Below are positions 56,501 to 64,000 of a DNA stretch of 64,000 nucleotides, piece by piece. The stretch covers positions 1,234,690,955-1,234,754,954 of the forward strand of contig CM062819.1 of the NCBI GenBank assembly GCA_031772625.1, given 5' to 3'. The stretch comes from Pinus tabuliformis. Taxonomy: Eukaryota > Streptophyta > Pinopsida > Pinales > Pinaceae. Position numbers and translations under genes: made by a program. Within the stretch, counting starts at the first letter, position 1; the number at the start of each line of letters is the position of its first letter. The notes beneath the pieces were generated by a model. The model saw nothing but the letters and a program-made list of their open reading frames with translations. It was not told where the DNA came from and ran no database searches.

Positions 56501-57874
56501 GTTCCAGACGGCCCAAAATCCATTTTATGAGGAGATCTAACGACTAAGGATCGGTTTGGACGCATGCAAGCTATTGTTATCTCCCTTGCACATTGTTGTC
56601 ACCTCGTCCTGCCATCCTTGTCGACATGCAACGAAGTTACCCTCACCAGCAAAGCAGATCGATGAGTTATCAAGAAAAAGCAATTTTTAAATAAAAAAAC
56701 GCTGAGATCTCATACCATGTCCATCCCAGTCATCCAGAAGCCCTGGGAGCGTGATCGGGAGGCCAGATCCTTCGTCGTGCAGCATGCACCCAAGGAGGAA
56801 GAACTGTTACAAGACATCCCGCGGGAGTCCTGTAATAGTTAAGCCCGCTAGAGTGTATACTATTCACAGCGCTGGCCATACGCAATGAAAACGCGGACGC
56901 ATGCAGCCAAGCATCAAATCCATCGTCGGCAGCCTGTAAACGTGAACCTCCGGGCCTGTGCAAATTCACCAGCAGCAGATAGATCCATTCATCATCGTCC
57001 AAAACCCGAAAAATCGTGTTGCAGCTGCGCAGGTAAGTGTCTCGACCCTTTCTTCCGTCAGATTGCATGAATTTTACTTTGAATTGTTTGCAAAGTGTGA
57101 AGTGAATGGGTTGAGCGGCTGTATGGCCAGTTGACTGGCCACGTCGACCGGTTAATGGTCCAGTCGGATGTTTGGGTGGCGGCCGTGACAAAAGGAATGG
57201 GCAGCACACACGTGAGAGCAATCCCCGTCGGGAAAAACAGATTTAGCAGAAGAAACGGCGGCGGATCTGCTGGAGGGATGATGCGGTAGTAAGTGAACTC
57301 GCAGACAAATGATGGAACGACGTCATCCAACGGTCCGGCGGGGACAGCTCACCCCCGCGCCACGGATTCCGCCGATTCAAATCTAATCGGCTAGATTGCC
57401 CGCATGCATTTATCATTCACCGTTTGAAACTCGAGTGAACATTCGGATCCCTCTGCAGTTCGAAACTCCGAGCCTTTGGCTATCAGAACGTCTGTGAAGC
57501 AACACCGAGAGCGCAGACCAACTGCAGTCTTCCCCAGGAATCACGCGCTGCTCCTACAGGAAAGCTGTTTCTATAGGAAGGCGGGTTCCTCACGTAAAAA
57601 GGTGGCAGATAAAAAGGTAACCCTGAACTCTCCATGCAATTGGTTTTTAAAGGTGGCAGAATCGTCGTCTACAGTCTGGTCGTAGGAAATGGTTGCAATT
57701 GTTGTCTGCCATGCATAAACTGTCGTTCTACAGGATGTCAGTGTAATTAAACTGTGTTAAGGTCCTCAGGGATAAGTTTCGTGGATTATGTGCATGACAG
57801 AAGCGTAATTCTACGCTCTGTCTCAGTAGGCCAAATTTCTTCCGCATTCGCCACCTCTAGCAACAATTTTTATC
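56501..57874 (+). other. Spacer upstream of the extra ORF in E, with a GC-rich part
   Basis: Bases 56720-57460 are visibly richer in G, C and CpG than the rest of the window. A canonical splice-donor sequence CAGGTAAGT lies at about 57030-57038. Short plus ORFs and a 163-codon minus ORF (56730-57221) have no recognisable motif. Two CTACAGGA motifs occur (57554, 57728). Possible roles are an intron or promoter for the extra ORF; neither is shown. Confidence 0.5.
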
Positions 57875-60800
57875 ATGCCGGGTGGGTTTATTAGACGGGA
57901 ACCCACTGATTCATCAAAGTTAAGAGAAAACCAGGAGGTGGTGGAGCTCTTCACACGGGTGCAATGGATATCTTTCTGTGACAAATTGCAGGGTTATGAC
58001 GACGAAGTGGCAGAAGAATTTTTACAAGCTCTGAGGCCGAAAGCTAAAACATTGGCCACCGTGAACTTCAGGGGCCTAAGCCTCAAGCTCACCCCGCAAT
58101 ATATCAGTCGAATTACTGAACTTCCAATGGGTTTGCCATGGGATAAGGAAGAAAGGAAGTTGAGCGAACAGGCCAAGAAAGAATTCTTTCCCCCAGAGGA
58201 GGAATTCTCGGAGGACAAAAATGGGGTGCGTAGAACCAGTTTGCTGCCACCATGGAATGAAGTTAGCCTGAAAATCATGAAGTATATAACCTGTGAAGGC
58301 CGTTTTAGCATTGTGTACGGGTATCACTTTAGGTTGCTCACTGAATTGAGGCACCAGATTGATCTTCCTGTAGAAAATAAACTGAGCATCCCTTATTTCC
58401 TGCTACAGTCTCTAATTGAGTGTGCCACAAAGTTAAAAGAAGGCATACCAGATCAGGTAGCCCATCATGGATTGATCAAACTTCTTGTGGAGGATGCGCT
58501 TCATTCATATAAGGTTCCCCTCTCATGGGAAGCATTCAGAAATTTGACAAGAGATGGAGACATAAGGATGTTGACTGAAGAAAGTGGTTCCTCCAGCAGT
58601 GAGGAAAAAGAATCAGTGGCCACGGGAAAGAAAGAAACAGGCCAGAAGACCCCGACCACAGTGCAGAAGAAAGAACAAAGGAGGAAGCACGAGAAAAAGG
58701 ACGACAAAGAAAAAGATGACACACCCATCTTGACAGCAAGAGAGAAAAGGTTGCAAGGCAGAGTGGACAAGGCTGAGAAGGTCCACATCAGCAAAAGTAC
58801 CTCATCAGCACCCGCAACCAAACCAAAAAGCAAACCTCATGCAACCAAGCAAGCCAAGGTGGTGACACCTGTGTCTACAGGAAAGCAGAAACAGGCTTCT
58901 ACAGGAAGCCCGAAGATTATTGAAAAAGGGTCTTCTACAGGAAGCCCGAAAATTACCAAAACAGGGTCTTCTACAGGAAGCCCGAAATTGACTAAAACAG
59001 GGTCTTCTACAGGAAGCCCTGAAAAAGTGAAACCCAAGGAGAAGAAAGCTGATATTCATGAAAGGGAGGCAGCAGCTGTGCTGGCTGCCCTCAACACGCC
59101 ACCTAAGCCAAAAGAGAAGAGAAAGAGGAAGACCCCTCTATACTTTAAAGCTCGAAGAAGTGTTAGGATAAAAACGGGCAAGCCACAGCCTCCGTCCAGC
59201 AGCCCGATTATTATTGAAGATGCCCCTACATCGCCCAAGGAAACGTCCCCCTCGAGGATATCAGTCACCTATGAGAGGGGGAGCCCAAAGAAAACTACGT
59301 GGCAAGAAAAGTTAGACCTGTTGACTGAAAAAGCTTGGCTACAAGAGGCTGAAAATGTTCTACAGGAAACTCTGGCCCGGCTATAGGAAACAGAGAAGAG
59401 GGAAGGAGAAGGACCCTCATCACCACCAAGGGAGGGTGAGGTAGAGCCACCTAAAGAGGCAGAAAAAGAACATATACCAGAGCCCAGCCCTCAGCCTAGT
59501 CTGAGTTCATACTACACCTTTTTAGAGGCGGGCAAAATCATACCGCCGAAATTTACTGTACCCTTGTTTTTTGCATTAGAGGAAGAAAGAGTCCGTACAC
59601 ACACGTGGATGAAGCTCGCCAAGTCAAAGGGTGTGGCGGACATAGGTCCCTTACAAGAGCAACTCAAGGAGGTCAGGAGTGAATTAGCCATGGCTAAACA
59701 TGTGGCTAATTGCCAAAGAGTGTACCTACAGGAAGAAAACCAGAAGCTAAGATTGCAGCTACAGGAGCTGAGGGCAGGGGCAGGTACATCCTCCAAAGAC
59801 ATCACAGAAGAACAACAAGGCAAAAAGGAGCTGACCACCGGTCTTAAGGAGCCAATGACACCTCTACAGGAAGCAGAACAGCAAGCACAAATTGAAGTGC
59901 AAGCTCTAAAAGAACAGCTGCAGCAAAAAGAAGCACAATTGGCCTGCATGGCCAGTTGGGCCATGGAGGCAATACAGTGCAGACAACCTGCAAAATCCTA
60001 TGGTTTGTACTTGAAAGACCAATGGCTGCAGTTCCAAATAAATACCTTGGCACAAAGAGGTATTTCTCAGATCCAAGACCCACAGCAATTTTCTGAATTG
60101 AGCAGTACTAGTTCGTCCGAGGATAAGGCTAAATTAGCGGAGTTCTACCTCCACAATTTGGCCTTGCCTAATGTAGTTTCCTGGGATCCCAATACTGCCT
60201 TGGGTGATATGCAATTGATGGCGTTCGCTTCATGGTTGAACCATGAGGATCAAAGAGCAGCATAAGCAAAATCGGTCATGAACCGAGAATTGAACGAGCC
60301 ATTGTTCATTCGAGTAGAATCAGAGGATCCAGTTGCACTCATCTCAACACACCAACAATTGTCTACTGATCCTACAGCTTCATTAAGATATATGGATCAA
60401 CAGGCCCAAGCCATAGCTCATTTTGAAGACATGGGTGACCTCCTGGGAAGTCCTGGTTACCGGGTGCAAGCCCCAGAAGTGATGATTGATGCTATGTGAT
60501 TCGTTCTCCACATTTCACTAGTTTCAATCCCACTTCTTCACCCCTGTGAGCATCACCCGATGCAATGAGTGCTAAGTGAACTATTCAAAAAATCATGAGA
60601 AATTAGTCAGTTACGACTACCTCTCATGGAAATGATCATATGTGAATGATCTTACTTAACGCAGTTGAATCCCAAAATGATATCTAACATGGAAAGACTG
60701 TTAGGAGAAAATGCTGCCCAAGCATGCACACGTAGGTGGAATACATTGGCACACAGTTTGAAAATCCGAGAGTACCATACCCCAACTCGGATGAGGGAAG

Positions 60801-61044
60801 CTTTGGTAAGGGTAGACCTTTACAAGAAATCCATGCAAAGCCTCCAGGCCAGCTAGATTGGCCTTAAACTCAGCCCACCACTGCTGTTAGGATTGACTGA
60901 AGGCAGCACAGAGAAGGATGACAGTGAACAATGGGAAGAGGTGAACAGGAAAGCTGGGTTTCATATCAACAAGGAGGACACTACCACAGAGGCTTGGGAT
61001 GTAAGGGTAGCAGTAAAAGCAATGAAGGATGAAGATTTGGACTA
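57875..61044 (+). pseudogene. Extra ORF of E (unknown function), broken by stops
   Basis: A 503-codon frame runs from ATG 57875 to TAG 59384-59386 and continues in the same frame to TAA 60263, TGA 60497 and, after a degenerate gap, to 61044. Residues 1-225 are globular (EEFLQALRPKAKTLATVNFR, YFLLQSLIECATKLKEG), like the extra ORF product reported in Tat/Athila elements, but I cannot name a domain. Residues 230-460 are highly charged (Lys, Glu, Ser), with 12-residue STGSPK repeats at about 341-386. Downstream of the TAG a coiled coil is likely (59650-59960: LQEQLKEVRSELAMAKH, QEENQKLRLQLQELRAG, LKEQLQQKEAQL). No signal peptide or membrane segment is seen, which argues against an envelope protein. 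Confidence 0.75.
58896..59034 (+). repeat. 36-bp tandem repeats in the extra ORF of E
   Basis: CTACAGGAAGCCC begins at 58899, 58935, 58971 and 59007, exactly 36 bp apart. Translated: STGSPKIIEKGS, STGSPKITKTGS, STGSPKLTKTGS, STGSPEKV. Confidence 0.9.
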
Positions 61045-61069
61045 AGTTGCTCAAGGATGAGCAAATATT

Positions 61070-61084
61070 TTAGCTGGGGGGTGA
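61070..61084 (+). other. Polypurine tract of E
   Basis: TAGCTGGGGGGTGA immediately precedes the 3' LTR; the G-run is the likely plus-strand primer. Confidence 0.65.
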
Positions 61085-63180
61085 TGATGAGCCCCAATTT
61101 TTGGTAACAATTTGGGCTCATTTGGCCTACTTACCTTGCTCAACCCTTCATCTTTTATCACTTATGCATTCATTTCTTAGTATATTCGTGTTATTTGTAG
61201 GAAGAAGGGCAGGCATTATAACTATGTGGCTAATACATGATGATTTCAGGCTTTTTGGCATTAAAGGGAGCAAAGACCACGCAGAAGGAGACAAGGAGAC
61301 AACAAAGGTGGCATTGCAGGTTTATAGGGAGGTTGTCTACAGCCTTAAATGACCTCCCTCGTGATCTCCACCCTAACTCCGAGCTCCAACAGCTTTCCCC
61401 ACCGAGCTTAAAGGCAGCCAACGGATTCTACAGGAACAACAGTTTACAACAGTTTACTTTTAGTTGGACAGCCGAGCTCCACTAATTGAGGAAGCCAGCT
61501 TGATCCTCATCATGTATAAATATTAAGGCCGTGGCCTTTGATGGGAGCTTTTTGAACTTTTGAACCACTGTTGCAATTTCTAAGCACGAGCTATAGCTCG
61601 GTTTTTGCTTTTTGTAAGCCAATTTTGGCATGATGTTAGACTCATGATTATTCAATAAAGGCAGGCAGCTTTGGATTCAATTCTGAGTTTTTAAGGGAGC
61701 TATAGCTCTCAGGTTAGGGCCCAACCTGAGAGCAATAGACCTCCTTTTCCTTGTATTGTTACTTGTCTTTCCTTTCAGCACTTTATTCCTCTGTTTTGAC
61801 ATGCATTTGGAAATTACAGTCTGCTGATTTGATTTCTTTTATGTGATTGAGTAGGATTAGTTTACGGTTCAAGTGCTTTTAGTTGCTTAGATTAGAGTAG
61901 GAGGATCAGCATTCATTAGAGCTCCAAGAAAAGGTTGACAGTGCACTCACTGCCATCTCTGTTTAGAGATTGGGGGTGTAGACCGTACCAACCACCAAAA
62001 AAACGCAGTCTTATACGTTCATGCAAGCTGCAACACAGTCATTTCAATTGTAAATCCATCCATGCATTATGATCTTGAGAAATACTCCTTCGTTCCAACT
62101 CCACGCACGATTTTTCTCTAAAGTTTACATTGCTGTTCGTTGGTTTAATAACACAGTTAGGATAGGTTGATGAATTCTCGGTTTGGTGCAGATTTGTTTC
62201 CTTTACACTGCGTTGCATCACTCTGTTATCTTCTTCTTCTTCTCAACCGTGCCTAAAGCCACCTACCCAACCTCTGTTCAGCTCATTTGCTTTCCAACCC
62301 TTCTACTGTTCACGTAGCTCCATCTTTTTAACCTTTCGTTGCTTCCACCCTTCTATCCACCAACCAACTGTACCCACTCTTTCCTCATCCCATATCTCTG
62401 TCCCTGAGCCATCATAAGCTCCCTTCCCATCCTACCTATCCACCCATACGACTCCTCCACTCCTCCATCACCCAAAACTCCAACCACAGAACATCCTGTA
62501 GAAGTTAGCAGACTTCCTGTAGAAATCCCGAGCTTCCTGTAGGATCCCCTGCAGACATCCTGTAGAAGCCTGTAACCTCGGTTGCCAAGCATCTGAACGT
62601 TGTGGACTTCTGTGGAACGATGTTAGGGATCCCCTGGAACCTCTCCTAGCCCTCCTGACCTTTCCCAAGCTTTCTTTCCCTTCGAACTACCCCTGCACAG
62701 TCAAACCCTAATAAGAAACAAAATCATAATAACTCCAACCACTTAAGCAAAAATATAAAAACAATGTTCTTTTCAGTAGAAGTAGTTTAAATTCATGCAT
62801 CTCATATCACTAGAAGTAATGACATCATTTCTAGAAGGTTGCACTCCCACCATTGCATCATAGAGATTAGACTAGTCAGATTAGGGTTTACTAGGGTTTC
62901 ATGTTTTGTTGGCTTTCAGTTCATTATTGCAAAGTAGGTTAATTTCCTTTGAGATAGCCTTCGTCCATCATTTAGAAAGCTTCTTCTGAGAACATATAGA
63001 AGTTGGCTTGATCCTTAGCGGACTTGTGCCAGTTGACCAAGTGACAGCTGCGACAAGAGCTAGTACTTGTGCATACAGCACCGTCGCTTCCAAGTTTGTT
63101 ACGAACTACCGGGTTGATAAAATTAGAGATAGGAAGCTCCAGGAGTTGTAGCATTATTGCTACAATACTGGAGCCCACCA
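61085..63180 (+). repeat. 3' LTR of E
   Basis: 2096 bp, collinear with 48014-50110. TATA box at 61515-61522. CTACAGGA at 61428 and TCCTGTAG at 62494, 62515, 62535 and 62558. Confidence 0.93.
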
Positions 63181-63185
63181 TCAAC

Positions 63186-64000
63186 CTGATCCATCCTAAT
63201 CATGACAGACATTTCGTCAAACACACCATGGACATGTAATATACAGGTCATAATTACATATATGAACATAGGGGTCTCATATTTATCTGAGAATTATCAA
63301 GAAGGTCTAATGACCTCTCACAATAGTTGCATTATCATCTATTAGGTCATACATTCATTAACCATTCATTTAATAATCAAAACATGATGAGAGCCATAAC
63401 TAAAGTCTGTCATAAAAGCATGCTTATAACCAACATATAACTAGAATAATAACAATGATATAAAAACCATAAAACCCACATAATAACAAGTATAAATACT
63501 CATGAAATACAAAGGGAAAAAGAGATCTTATTAACATATGCAAAAACCAACCGATTAAGGGACTTCCACGTACCAATTGACCATAGATTAGGCTGAACCA
63601 AATATTTCTTTCATCCAATCACTCCTGTTCCATATTCCAAGCATGAATGTGGGACTCACAACAAAAGCAACCAGGGCTTACTCAATATTTATCGCATATC
63701 CTGCCATTACCAGTCGAGGTATTTCTAGTCCCAAAACCCTCATCTATACAACTAGGATTTGTAATGCATCCCGCCATTACCAATCAAGGGATTCCTAGGC
63801 CCAAACAAAGAAACATAAACTACTAGGATTTACCACAATCCCAACATTATCGGTCAAGGGATTACTAGGCCTAAACAAGCCTAGATGCCTCCATATTTCT
63901 TCATCAATACCTTGAGGAATTTTCTCATATCCATCCTCAGGCTTTACTGTGTATCCTGCCGTTACCAGTCAAGGGATTCCTAGGCCCTTGGGAATTTTCC
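63186..64000 (-). repeat. 5' LTR of B, part right of E, running out of the window
   Basis: Resumes after the E TSD. On the minus strand it contains GGGCCTAGGAATCCCTTGAC and GGCAGGATACACAGTAAAGC, which match the LTR of D (about 28308-28358), so B and D share a family. The block recurs about every 65-95 bp from 63680 (at 63690, 63770, 63835 and 63955). Confidence 0.8.

Larger units (their letters stand above)
48014..63180 (+). mobile_element. Element E: Tat/Athila-type gypsy element with an extra ORF, youngest in the window
   Basis: 15,167 bp with perfect TSD TCAAC (48009-48013 and 63181-63185). LTRs of 2097 and 2096 bp differ at only about 30-40 positions by eye. tRNA-Asp primer site, one gag-pol frame, four conserved-core hairpins, a 1.7-kb spacer, an extra ORF and a polypurine tract. 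No archaeal-type RNase H is evident. The protease motif (DLGAA), the RT sequence and the extra 3' ORF support the Tat/Athila group; the finer lineage is not settled. Confidence 0.93.

Noticed and set aside
56730..57221. 163-aa minus-strand ORF as a gene
   Set aside because: No recognisable motif; length is plausible by chance in a GC-rich stretch. Kept only as part of the island finding.
48357..62565. CTACAGGAAG as an ETS-type transcription-factor site
   Set aside because: ETS factors are animal proteins; the match to a GGAA core is not meaningful in a plant.
1..64000. Host protein-coding genes
   Set aside because: Every open segment with recognisable domains belongs to a retroelement; no intron-exon structure of a host gene was found.

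Overview
This window is plant nuclear DNA made almost entirely of nested retrotransposons. I find no host gene, rRNA or tRNA gene. The evidence for a plant is the set of element lineages: Ty3/gypsy elements of the Tat/Athila type and the Tekay (chromodomain) type, Ty1/copia elements primed by initiator tRNA-Met, and plant L1-type LINEs with a DUF4283/CCHC ORF1 and an RNase H at the end of ORF2. LTRs of 1-3.3 kb, deep nesting and heavy decay suggest a large-genome seed plant, perhaps a conifer, but the species cannot be read from the sequence.

Left part (1-24981). Element A (before 1 to 13421) is a Tat-like gypsy element with about 3.26-kb LTRs; its domain order appears to be gag, protease, archaeal-type RNase H, RT, RNase H, integrase. 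An ORF1-only 'half-LINE' (Y, 5618-6859) sits inside it with a target-site duplication. A abuts the broken RNase H of a minus-strand copia element (H, 13422 to about 18950), whose LTR is itself interrupted by another LTR (I, 16674-18100). A gypsy integrase remnant (F) is fused to a non-coding LTR element (G, 19690-24981). The interior of G carries a long array of stem-loops whose stems vary while the loop core stays alike.

Right part (24982-64000). The oldest layer is B, a minus-strand gypsy element related to D. Into B went: an LTR-like insertion J (25733-26785, TSD CCTTA); a gag-protease-only copia element C (27179-47471, TSD GTTGA); and, into B's LTR, a young Tat/Athila-type element E (48014-63180, TSD TCAAC). 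Inside the left LTR of C lies the Tekay-type element D (27507-43923, TSD CCAAG), and inside the 3' untranslated region of D lies a full-length but dead L1 LINE X (34475-41777, 13-bp TSD). The order of insertion is therefore B, then C, then D, then X; E and J entered B independently.

The most complete element is E. It has one gag-pol frame broken only by four stop codons, an extra downstream ORF with 12-residue repeats and a coiled coil, four hairpins with a common core between them, and an 8-10 bp motif (CTACAGGAAG or its complement) present 28 times outside gag-pol. The G hairpin array and the E motif are the two signals least explained by standard annotation.
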